A stretch of DNA of 5,388 nucleotides, from assembly GCA_024684065.1 (NCBI GenBank), contig JAIKXO010000092.1, positions 1 through 5,388 of the forward strand, read 5' to 3'. A program made the translations under genes and the position numbers. Source of the DNA: Lachnospiraceae bacterium. Lineage in GTDB: Bacteria > Bacillota_A > Clostridia > Lachnospirales > Lachnospiraceae. The number at the start of each line of letters is the position of its first letter. Positions within the stretch are counted from its first letter, which is position 1. The notes beneath the pieces were generated by a model. That model was not told where the DNA came from, did no database searches, and worked only from the letters and a program-made list of their open reading frames with translations. Positions 1 to 4,978 of this stretch are shown here, piece by piece.

Positions 1-84
1 CAAAACAAACAAAACGATGACCGCGATCAGGGCAAAGCGGGCCGCTCTGCTTGTTTTCAAAGCATTTGTAAATTTTTTGAACAT
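1..84 (-). CDS. N-terminus of a membrane or secreted protein (partial)
   Basis: Only the first 28 codons lie in the window; the gene continues past the left edge. The peptide starts MFKKFTNALKTSRAARF and then enters an unbroken hydrophobic run (ALIAVIVLFVL). Basic residues followed by a hydrophobic core are typical of a signal peptide or a first transmembrane helix. The start is well supported: AAAGGAG at 90-96 sits 5 nt before the ATG, and a promoter lies about 140 nt upstream at 221-251, which leaves a long 5' leader of roughly 130 nt. The product cannot be identified from so little. Sensor kinases, ABC permeases and secreted proteins can all begin like this. I am fairly sure that it is a real gene and that the N-terminus is membrane-directed. 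Confidence 0.75.
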   Translation of the reverse strand, partial: MFKKFTNALKTSRAARFALIAVIVLFVL

Positions 85-207
85 AACTTCTCCTTTTCCG
101 CGATGGGGCGGTCACGAAAGGAACCGCATCCCGTCCATGGACATCAATGCTGTCATGGGATATCTGCCTTTTAAGAAAAAACCCAATAAATCAGTTTTTC
201 CTTATCA

Positions 208-354
208 CTACGCGTCTATCAGTATAGCATAAAACCAGCTGATTGTGCCAAGCTTATCCTGTAAAAAGAGCATATGAGACAGGAAGTTCATTATATGGAC
301 TTTATTCTCTGCATCTTTACCGGAAGCGATCGTGATCACTTCAGATAATCCGGA
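208..354 (-). other. Open coding-like frame behind the GNAT gene, function unknown
   Basis: The interval between the GNAT stop at 336 and the gene at 84 holds one minus-strand frame open from 354 to a TAG at 208-210. A GTG at 339-337 overlaps the GNAT stop in a GTGA arrangement and would give a 43-codon product with stretches such as VITIASGKDAENKVH and MNFLSHMLFLQDKLG. The composition looks protein-like, but no ribosome binding site precedes the GTG and the promoter at 221-251 lies inside the frame. It may be the relic of a third gene in this cluster or simply chance; an open run of this length is not rare. The rest of 85-335 holds only the leader of the leftmost gene and a weak 6-bp inverted repeat (TCCTGT and ACAGGA) around 258-283. 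Confidence 0.2.
221..251 (-). promoter_or_regulatory. Sigma-A-type promoter with extended -10, reading leftward
   Basis: On the minus strand there is a TATACT -10 box at 221-226, preceded by TG one base upstream (TGCTATACT, an extended -10). A TTGGCA -35 box lies at 246-251. The spacer is 19 bp, longer than the ideal 17, which the extended -10 can compensate for. It faces the partial gene at 84-1 and is the only good promoter candidate in this gap. This is read by eye, with no transcript evidence. Confidence 0.55.
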
Positions 355-788
355 TCAATTCGAATCATTTCGACAAGCGCCTTGTTTCTGTAATTCAAAT
401 CTTCACGAAGAGTAAAACCCTGCGATTCCCAAAAGGCATTTCCTCCTTCGTTCTTTTTAAAAGCAACAAGGAGCACCTTATTTATTCCTTCATTTTCAAG
501 CGCTTCAAGCGCAAGATCAACGAGTTTCTTTCCTATTCCGATTCTCCTGCAATCCGGCGATACGCAGGCATGCTGAACTATTCCTCTTCTTCCGTCATGC
601 CCGCACAGAATTACACCAACAATCTTTCCGTCAAGCACAGCTACATAAGAAGTGTTCGGATTTCGCTTAAGATATTTCTCAATTCCTTCGCGCGAGTCAT
701 CTTTATTGTTCAACCCGTTTCCTCATTTGATCCAAAGATCATATGCTGCTTCATAGTCATCTATTGTCATAAGTCTGTAATGTAACAT
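336..788 (-). pseudogene. GNAT N-acetyltransferase interrupted by an in-frame TGA
   Basis: GNAT enzymes transfer an acetyl group from acetyl-CoA to an amine; the substrate here is unknown. The start is the ATG at 788-786, preceded by GGAGGGG at a good distance. It reads MLHYRLMTIDDYEAAYDLWIK and then hits TGA (723-725, codon 22), after which the same frame continues GNGLNNKDDSREGIEKYLKR to a TGA at 336. Family landmarks follow: GVILCGHDGRRG, the strand before the CoA site (QHACVSPDCR), the CoA-pyrophosphate loop RRIGIGKKLV, and a late NAFWESQGF block near the C-terminus. The total of about 150 codons is normal for this family. Relatives I recall have two residues (such as Thr-Pro) between the Lys position and the Gly, where this gene has only the stop, so a small in-frame deletion or rearrangement fits. 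A TTG at 713 with GAGG upstream could allow a 125-aa restart, but that would lack the first strand and helix. It overlaps the lipoprotein gene by 32 nt. Confidence 0.8.
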
Positions 789-1503
789 CTTTATCCCCTC
801 CATCTCCATACGAGCTGACATCTCCATCGCTGTATCGATACCATGATCTGATCTTACCGAATCCACTCGTATAGGTGCCGGACTCCAAACCCACCACGGT
901 TTCTCTCATTAAATCTTCATCTTTCAGGCAATCTTCCGAAGTCCAATCAATGATATTGATCTCTGTATCGTTTCTAAAACCTGAAACATCTATCCCTTTG
1001 GCACTTTCCCTGTTCAGTCCGTAAGTGCTCACATATATCTGTAAGTTGTCACACTTTGTGAGCACATCCTCTACAGTCTTTACATCCTGCGGTATCATAC
1101 ATACAGGCGTTCCATAGGTTTCCCACAAATATATCTGTTTACAGTCTAAATCCTTCTCAAACAGCGTAACCAGATATTTCTCAACATCATCCCAAAGATA
1201 ATCATCGTATCTGATCTCCGGGTTTACAAGACTCACATATACCTTAAACGTACGCCCATTATACTCGCACGTGGCTGTACCGCCGTCTTTTTTGTGCCAT
1301 ACGCCTTCCAGTTCGCCCACATGCCTGAGTTCTACTTCAGTTGTTTCGGGTCTGAAGCCATACTTATCTGCAATATAGTACCTTGCTTCTTTTTCAATCT
1401 TACGCTCTGCACTTCTCTCCCCGCAGCCTGTCATTAAAGTGACGCACATAACCGCAAAGGCAATTATACTTCCCGCTTTTAATAATCTCCTCATAATTCC
1501 CAT
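757..1503 (-). CDS. Secreted lipoprotein of unknown function
   Basis: A 248-residue protein with a clear lipoprotein signal peptide: basic MGIMRRLLK, a hydrophobic stretch to about residue 22, and the lipobox L-M-T-G-C with the lipidated Cys at 27. After export and acylation it should sit on the outer face of the membrane. The mature part (about 220 residues) is hydrophilic, rich in Asp, Glu, Lys and Tyr, with no transmembrane segment and no catalytic motif I recognise. Two starts are possible: ATG at 1503, or ATG at 1494 (MRRLLK), whose ATGA overlaps the stop of the fragment upstream. Neither has a strong ribosome binding site, and translational coupling makes 1494 attractive. The last codons contain the ribosome binding site and start of the GNAT gene that follows. 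The gene appears intact; function unknown. Confidence 0.85.
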   Translation of the reverse strand: MGIMRRLLKAGSIIAFAVMCVTLMTGCGERSAERKIEKEARYYIADKYGFRPETTEVELRHVGELEGVWHKKDGGTATCEYNGRTFKVYVSLVNPEIRYDDYLWDDVEKYLVTLFEKDLDCKQIYLWETYGTPVCMIPQDVKTVEDVLTKCDNLQIYVSTYGLNRESAKGIDVSGFRNDTEINIIDWTSEDCLKDEDLMRETVVGLESGTYTSGFGKIRSWYRYSDGDVSSYGDGGDKDVTLQTYDNR

Positions 1504-1686
1504 GACCTGTTAGACTGAAATATTACCTTTTCATCTTTGTGATACACATCTGAAACAGGCACTTTTTCCAGTATACTTATTATCATCCTGTCCCTTTTCA
1601 GAAATGATATCAACTTCTGCATAGTCTTTGTAGCCTGAATATTCTTTTATGCATCTTTTATATTCATTCCGGAATAAACGCCGTAT
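1491..1686 (-). pseudogene. Frameshifted C-terminal fragment of an unrecognised protein
   Basis: Most of the space between the DUF3795 and lipoprotein genes reads as protein in two abutting minus-strand frames. One is open from 1686 and includes RLFRNEYKRCIKEYSGYKDY, then AEVDIISEKGQDDNKYTGK. At a run of five A (1563-1567) the sensible reading moves to the next frame, giving VPVSDVYHKDEKVIFQSNRS then WEL and TGA (1493-1491). Dropping one A joins the two into a continuous hydrophilic polypeptide of about 64 residues. No start codon or ribosome binding site exists for the left part, because a TAA (1687-1689) closes the frame upstream, so the 5' end is missing too. The terminal TGA overlaps an ATG of the lipoprotein gene as ATGA, suggesting that an intact ancestor was coupled to it. 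I do not recognise the family. The coding character is judged by eye from residue composition. Confidence 0.45.
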
Positions 1687-1766
1687 TTATGCGCCTCAAT
1701 CACAATTCCCCATTTCCAGCACTGAGCTTTTCCATGCCTGCATAAAGACAAAGCAACATAAGCCGG

Positions 1767-2180
1767 TCAGTTCCCCAATTCAGCCCCGCATCTGACACAG
1801 GCCCAGTGATGCACTGAGAAGGGATTTCCGCACACAGGACAGGTCCAGCTCTTTCGTTCATGATCAAGAAAAGCCTCCATCCCCTTCCCCCTGATCATCC
1901 GCAGATTGGCAAGAGGCGATTCCCTGTGCGGATACCGGCTGGTATAGCGGTTCTCCTTCTCCATTACATCATCGCAGGGATAATCAGGGCATTCATCACA
2001 GAACCTATATCCGTTCTCGTGCCTTTTTTCACAGAGAATGATCCCGCAATGCTTCGCACAGAATTCCGGCTTGTTTTCATCCGGTCCGTTGCATCCGGGG
2101 CAGGGATCCGTCGTAAGAAGCGCCTGTGAGCAAATATTACAGTCTAAACCGCACGGAGCGACCATCTCGGCCTTAAACAT
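1767..2180 (-). CDS. DUF3795 Cys-rich zinc-binding protein
   Basis: A 137-residue protein with 15 cysteines. The N-terminus has the DUF3795 signature: APCGLDCNIC (Cys 10, 14, 17), then C27-x2-C30, C41, C45, C50, and CDECPDYPC (61, 64, 69). A C-terminal zinc ribbon follows: C114-x2-C117, then C128-x2-C131, flanked by SVHHW. These Cys groups very likely bind zinc or possibly another metal. The biochemical role of the family is unknown as far as I know; members are small cytoplasmic proteins common in Clostridia and methanogens. The start is clear: AAAGGAG lies 8 nt before the ATG. No signal peptide or membrane segment is present and the gene looks intact. It follows the broken phzF-like gene by about 100 nt and could share its transcript. 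Confidence 0.88.
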   Translation of the reverse strand: MFKAEMVAPCGLDCNICSQALLTTDPCPGCNGPDENKPEFCAKHCGIILCEKRHENGYRFCDECPDYPCDDVMEKENRYTSRYPHRESPLANLRMIRGKGMEAFLDHERKSWTCPVCGNPFSVHHWACVRCGAELGN

Positions 2181-2285
2181 CCTGTAAACTCCTTTCCGTC
2201 ATGAGCAGTAATAAAGGACTACCTTGAGTATATCTATTTCTTTTATATCCTGGGAAGCTGAATTTATATAGCCTAAAACACTGGA

Positions 2286-2582
2286 TCAAACCAAATTTCC
2301 GCTGCGCGTTCTTCCAGGCGCTTTGCGGATCCACATAGTTAAGAATCACAAAAGATGATGCCAGCGTTGCATGCCCGCAAAGCTCCACCTCTGATCCGGG
2401 TGTAAACCACCTTAAATTATACCTCCGTTCCTCCCCCACTATGAATGCTGTTTCGTTCTATTGTTCTCCATGGCATGGTTCTTCATATACTCTTCCGAAG
2501 GCCACTTGTCCACCACGCATACTGCCGCTGGATTTCCTGAAAAAGGCTTATTTGTATATGCATCAACTATATACTGTTTCAT
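2286..2582 (-). pseudogene. PhzF-like isomerase or epimerase, frameshifted and truncated
   Basis: PhzF-family proteins are about 260-300 residues in two similar halves and catalyse isomerisation using a conserved Glu. The start at ATG 2582 has GAGGAG 9 nt upstream, only 4 nt beyond the MFS stop. It opens with typical residues: MKQYIVDAYTNKPFSGNPAA then VCVVDKW and HAMENN. The frame breaks at 2454/2455. Restoring one base there turns RTKQHS-stop into R-T-E-T-A-F-I-V-G-E, matching the family ETAF stretch with the catalytic Glu at about residue 44. The second frame continues LRWFTPGSEVELCGHATLAS and SFVILNYVDPQSAW, including the conserved GHA motif. A second frame change near 2310 recovers TRSGNLV and then TGA (2286-2288). 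Beyond that no PhzF sequence is visible, so two thirds of the protein, including the second half, is lost. It cannot be functional. Confidence 0.85.
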
Positions 2583-2586
2583 GCCT

Positions 2587-3783
2587 TCATTCTCCTCGTT
2601 TTGTTTTGATCGTCGCCGCATAAGCGCTGTTGCAAAGCCCAAGAACAGCAGACAGCACGAAAAGCGTTTCAATCCCCAGCTTCTGCCATATCAGCCCGCC
2701 GAACAAGGCAATAAAGATAGTGATCATATGGTTCACGGAAACTCCGGTAGAGATCGTCTTCTGCATCTCGTCACTGCTGTCGGAAATATCCTGAACATAT
2801 ACGTTTGCGGCGATAGACGCAAGCGAAATGATCGAATCCAGGACATAATTCGCGCAGCAGACGGCATAGGCTATATCCTTGGGGAATATATGGTGGGCGA
2901 AACCGTAAAAGAAACAGACTACCACAAGGATCAGGGTATCCGTAACCATGACGGCCTTATAGCCGAACCTGTCTATGATCCTCCCAACCAGCGGGGCGAA
3001 AAAATAACCGGATACGGCTGAAATTGCAAACAGCAGGGATATCCTTGCCGCATCCGCTCCGTAAAACAGGATGAGTACATATGGCCCAAAGGTAAAGAAC
3101 ACCTGCTTCCTTGCCCCGTAGAAAATCTCCAGCATATAGTATTTTCTGAATTTCTTCCTGAAGTAAAAGCGGCTGCTGTTCCTGTTAAGCTCGCTCTTAC
3201 CTGTCAGCTTCAGGCTTACACTAAGACTTATGGCAAAAAGTAGCGCCGAAATAAGAAAGAAGGTTCTGTAGGGCTTGTTCTGAAACAAACGTGTAAAGCA
3301 CGCCATTATCACAAGGAATCCGAAAAGCGTACCGATCTGGTAAACCGCATTCTGGTATCCCAGCGCTGTCCCGCCCTTTTTCTCCTCAGCATACTCAAGC
3401 GTGATCGTATTCTTCATCCCGAGCTGGATATGCTCCCCCAGAGAATACACAAAGATGGATAGGGTCACAAGAACCCGGGTTGCGGGTACAGCCGCAATCA
3501 TTCCCATTCCCGCCAGCATAATAACCGCTCCGATCTTATACAGCTTTTCTGCACTAAAGTTATAAAAAGCCGCCAGTATAAATACAAGCATCAGGCCAGG
3601 CAGCTCCCTGAAAAACTCAGTGACCCCACGGTCAAATTCAGTCATAGCGACTATTTCTGCCAGATAATTGTCCAATATCCCCTTGTATATGCCATATCCC
3701 AGCCCCGAAAGTAATAATGAAGCAAAAAAGAGCTTAAAAGGAGATTCCGGTTTAAAAATCGTTTCGAGATTATGCTTGAACAT
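2587..3783 (-). CDS. MFS transporter, 12 transmembrane helices
   Basis: A 398-residue integral membrane protein of the major facilitator superfamily, moving an unknown small solute across the cytoplasmic membrane. About six hydrophobic helices occur in residues 18-192. A basic cytoplasmic loop (about 193-215, KSELNRNSSRFYFRKKFRK) is followed by about six more helices to residue 390. Between helices of the second half is GRIIDRFGYK (267-276), a good match to MFS motif A; the equivalent site in the first half, FSAEKLYKIG (76-85), is degenerate. RELPGL (59-64) at the start of helix 2 is also visible. The ATG at 3783 is preceded by AGGGGG. The gene overlaps the 3' end of a GNAT fragment by 14 nt and is followed after 4 nt by the phzF-like pseudogene, so it sits in a former operon. 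Length and termini are normal for MFS, and I see no damage. Confidence 0.92.
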   Translation of the reverse strand: MFKHNLETIFKPESPFKLFFASLLLSGLGYGIYKGILDNYLAEIVAMTEFDRGVTEFFRELPGLMLVFILAAFYNFSAEKLYKIGAVIMLAGMGMIAAVPATRVLVTLSIFVYSLGEHIQLGMKNTITLEYAEEKKGGTALGYQNAVYQIGTLFGFLVIMACFTRLFQNKPYRTFFLISALLFAISLSVSLKLTGKSELNRNSSRFYFRKKFRKYYMLEIFYGARKQVFFTFGPYVLILFYGADAARISLLFAISAVSGYFFAPLVGRIIDRFGYKAVMVTDTLILVVVCFFYGFAHHIFPKDIAYAVCCANYVLDSIISLASIAANVYVQDISDSSDEMQKTISTGVSVNHMITIFIALFGGLIWQKLGIETLFVLSAVLGLCNSAYAATIKTKRGE

Positions 3784-4096
3784 ATTTTCCCCCTATATTA
3801 TTGTATCCCCGCTCGCCATTCTTCTTCAAAGTATCTCCCGTAAGCCTGTATGACGTCCAATCATTCATCGGCCCGGCAGAAAACGACCGATAAAAATCTA
3901 TGCCCGGCTTATTCCGGTCAAGGCAGGCCCACTCCGGTCTCCTGCATCCTCTTTCCATGGTGATTTGGGCGAGTTTCCTGAGCACAGCTTTTCCATAGCC
4001 CTTTCCTCTATACTTAGGAAGGACAAACAGATCTTCAAGATATAACCCGGCTCTTCCGGCGGATAATTTGATAATTCGGTCTTCTTTATAACCAGA
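3770..4096 (-). pseudogene. GNAT N-acetyltransferase, 5' half missing
   Basis: The C-terminal half of a GNAT enzyme distinct from the one at 336-788. The recognisable part starts near 4051 with AGLYLEDLFVLPKYRGKGYG, which holds strand 4 and the acetyl-CoA loop (R-G-K-G-Y-G). It continues through KAVLRKLAQITMERGCRRPE, then WACLDRNKPGIDFYRS and MNDWTSYRLTGDTLKK. This matches the GNAT subgroup with LYLEDLFV, W-C-L-D-x-N-K and YRLTGD motifs. The frame is closed upstream by TAA at 4097-4099, and no ATG or ribosome binding site precedes the CoA loop; a GTG at 3985 would leave only 71 residues. The N-terminal strands and first helices are absent, so the gene looks beheaded. The tail after TLKK (NGERGYNNIGG) is unlike what I recall for relatives and overlaps the MFS start by 14 nt. 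Confidence 0.8.
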
Positions 4097-4120
4097 TTAT
4101 CCCTACAAAGAAACTTGAAG

Positions 4121-4249
4121 TTATGACTCCTCTATTGAAAGGGTTTTTTGCCCCTGAAATATCTGACATACCCTAGTCAGAGTCGGGGGCTCCACTATCC
4201 CGTCCTCTCTGATATTTATGGTGAACGAATTAAATAAATACGTTTCCAT
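4121..4249 (-). other. Doubtful 42-codon small open frame next to a promoter
   Basis: A minus-strand ATG at 4249 opens a 42-codon frame (METYLFNSFTINIRED, then GIVEPPTLTRVCQIFQG) ending in TAA at 4121. The ATG is only 4 nt past the -10 box at 4253-4258, so transcription would start at or just beyond it. No ribosome binding site is possible in that space. The reading looks fairly protein-like but matches nothing I know. It may be chance, a leaderless peptide or the decayed leader of the neighbouring GNAT fragment. The interval 4100-4287 otherwise holds the palindrome at 4150-4190 and the promoter. Confidence 0.2.
4150..4190. repeat. Imperfect 41-bp palindrome between recombinase and GNAT remnants
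   Basis: TCTGAC (4162-4167) and GTCAGA (4176-4181) form a perfect 6-bp inverted repeat with an 8-nt centre, ATACCCTA. Outer arms GCCCC (4150-4154) and GGGGC (4186-4190) pair around it, with unequal internal spacers of 7 and 4 nt. It is not a good terminator: on the minus strand the arm is followed by A residues, and on the plus strand the T run comes before the hairpin. Its size and imperfect symmetry resemble a serine-integrase attachment site, and its position fits, but that reading is speculative. Confidence 0.4.
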
Positions 4250-4252
4250 AAT

Positions 4253-4281
4253 ATTATACTATACTTATTCCCCGCTGTCTC
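4253..4281 (-). promoter_or_regulatory. Sigma-A-type promoter with consensus TATAAT, reading leftward
   Basis: The minus strand has a perfect TATAAT -10 (4253-4258), a 17-bp spacer and GAGACA (4276-4281), which keeps the GACA core of the -35 box. It lies just past the recombinase fragment and points toward the GNAT fragment, MFS and phzF genes. It could therefore drive the surviving MFS transporter, about 470 nt downstream. The judgement is by sequence match only. Confidence 0.5.
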
Positions 4282-4287
4282 TGCCAT

Positions 4288-4398
4288 TCAAACTGTCCCC
4301 ATCCCAAAATCCCCATATCTCCACCGGATCTCAACCGATTCATTCGAACAGACATACACCCTCTCAACAAAAGCCTTAGCCATCTCATTCGACAATTC
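4288..4398 (-). pseudogene. C-terminal remnant of a large serine recombinase
   Basis: The minus strand from 4398 reads ELSNEMAKAFVERVYVCSNE followed by SVEIRWRYGDFGMGTV and TGA (4288-4290), 36 residues. This pattern (a short helix, E-M-x-K-A-F-V-x-R-V-Y-V, then a strand V-E-I-x-W-x-Y) is the usual extreme C-terminus of large serine recombinases of the Tn4451/TnpX or phage-integrase type in Clostridia. Those proteins are typically 450-600 residues, so more than 90 percent is missing, including the catalytic Ser domain, the recombinase domain and the zinc ribbon. An in-frame TGA (4399-4401) precedes the fragment, and the sequence immediately upstream is a terminator, not recombinase. The family call rests on pattern memory. 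It suggests a former mobile element whose end lay here. Confidence 0.6.
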
Positions 4399-4400
4399 TC

Positions 4401-4432
4401 AAAAAACAGAGCGCCTCCGAAGGAACGCTCTG
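4401..4432 (-). terminator. Rho-independent terminator, reading leftward
   Basis: CAGAGCG (4407-4413) pairs with CGCTCTG (4426-4432). The stem extends inward through TCC and GGA with one wobble and a bulge, around a short TTC loop. On the minus strand the stem is followed at once by six T (4401-4406), which makes a classic intrinsic terminator. It would end a minus-strand transcript arriving from the right. A hydrophilic tail-like frame (TSEAQAEDSNSKKGE, then TAA at 4439-4441) ends 6 nt before it and may be the relic of the gene it served. Confidence 0.75.
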
Positions 4433-4645
4433 AATATATTATTCACCTTTCTTGCTGTTACTATCTTCTGCCTGTGCCTCCGAGGTATATCATTCCTCAG
4501 CGGGCGATCTTCAGCCCCAGGCGCCTCTATGAGACGCTTATACCAAAACCTAAACCCAAAATGTTTGCCTGCAAGAACCGCATAAGAATTCCTCTTCAAA
4601 GAAGCCTTTACCTTCTCTGTAGTTTCCCGTCTTCGTACACCATGA
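4433..4645. other. Gap of about 210 bp without a recognisable gene
   Basis: Both strands have open frames here, including a minus-strand frame from 4737 to 4399 (112 codons, with FWYKRLIEAPGAEDRPLRND) and plus-strand frames. None has a ribosome binding site or a family pattern I trust. The 112-codon frame also runs antisense into the more convincing plus-strand Cys-rich fragment. The one suggestive element is a 15-residue hydrophilic tail, TSEAQAEDSNSKKGE, on the minus strand (4486-4442). It ends in TAA just before the terminator and looks like a normal protein C-terminus, though its frame is closed upstream by TGA (4490-4492). This is probably degraded sequence of mixed origin. Confidence 0.3.
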
Positions 4646-4909
4646 AAAAGTATCACAAATCTGCTTTCGCCCTGTACAGAAAGCAATGCGGTCCCCGCAC
4701 ATAAACGGTATGTAGAGCAGTTTCCGCATATGTTCACACCTATGGAGCCGGAGGTGCAGGTAAAACATTTTCAGAAGCACTGTGAACAGATTACAACGGA
4801 GAAGGTCGTCTGCTACTGCAAGTTCTGTACAGATGCCATCAACATGGGTGGAAAAAAAGGAATCCATATTCCGGAACTGCTTTTCCCGGCACAGGCAGAG
4901 AATCAGTAA
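4646..4909 (+). pseudogene. C-terminal fragment of a Cys-rich, possibly Fe-S-binding protein
   Basis: The plus strand is open from 4646, after TGA at 4643-4645, to TAA at 4907-4909. Convincing protein sequence runs from about 4700: KRYVEQFPHMFTPMEPEVQV, then KHFQKHCEQITTEKVVCYCK, then FCTDAINMGGKKGIHIPELL and FPAQAENQ. The spacing of Cys (C-Y-C-K-F-C preceded by H-C), followed by G-G-K-K and H-I-P-E-L-L-F, resembles the C-terminal Cys-rich domain of Fe-S oxidoreductases related to heterodisulfide reductase, where it binds a cluster. That assignment is by resemblance only. No ribosome binding site precedes the internal ATGs at 4729 or 4742, and the N-terminal part of any such protein is absent, so this is a 3' remnant. 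It is on the opposite strand from the cluster to its left and ends about 200 nt before the serine hydrolase. Confidence 0.5.
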
Positions 4910-4965
4910 TTCATCTCAGGCTTAGCAGAGGAGTGAAAAAGTTCAAAGCAGGGACGGTAGACTAA

Positions 4966-4978
4966 CAAATTCAATTTG
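4966..4978. repeat. Perfect 13-bp palindrome upstream of the serine hydrolase
   Basis: CAAATT, a single C, then AATTTG forms a perfect short palindrome about 140 bp before the serine hydrolase start. A second small inverted repeat (AATTC, 5 nt, GAATT) follows near 4998-5016, in AT-rich sequence. Such sites can be operators for dimeric regulators, but an AT-rich palindrome this short can arise by chance. The rest of 4910-5115 is AT-rich leader in which I see no promoter that I would defend; a TTGGAA with TATATT at 14 bp is poorly spaced. Confidence 0.3.

Noticed and set aside
17..232. Plus-strand 71-codon frame at the left edge
   Set aside because: It is antisense to the signal-peptide gene and its leader, with no ribosome binding site and no recognisable pattern.
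690..725. Selenocysteine or another TGA recoding in the GNAT gene
   Set aside because: I see no convincing bacterial SECIS-like hairpin right after the TGA, TGA ends other genes here normally, and relatives do not need Cys or Sec at this place. A small deletion is simpler.
2461..3021. A 186-codon plus-strand open frame inside the MFS and phzF region
   Set aside because: It lies antisense to the MFS gene, whose transmembrane pattern, ribosome binding site and motif A are clear. The antisense product has no recognisable pattern and no ribosome binding site.
4141..4190. The palindrome at 4150-4190 as a terminator
   Set aside because: The T run lies 5' of the hairpin on the plus strand, and on the minus strand A residues follow the stem, so neither direction gives the stem-then-U arrangement.
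4399..4737. A 112-codon minus-strand frame with a passing likeness to the WYKRLE segment of IS66 accessory proteins
   Set aside because: The spacing between the supposed motifs is wrong for IS66. The start has no ribosome binding site, and half of it is antisense to a better plus-strand coding fragment.
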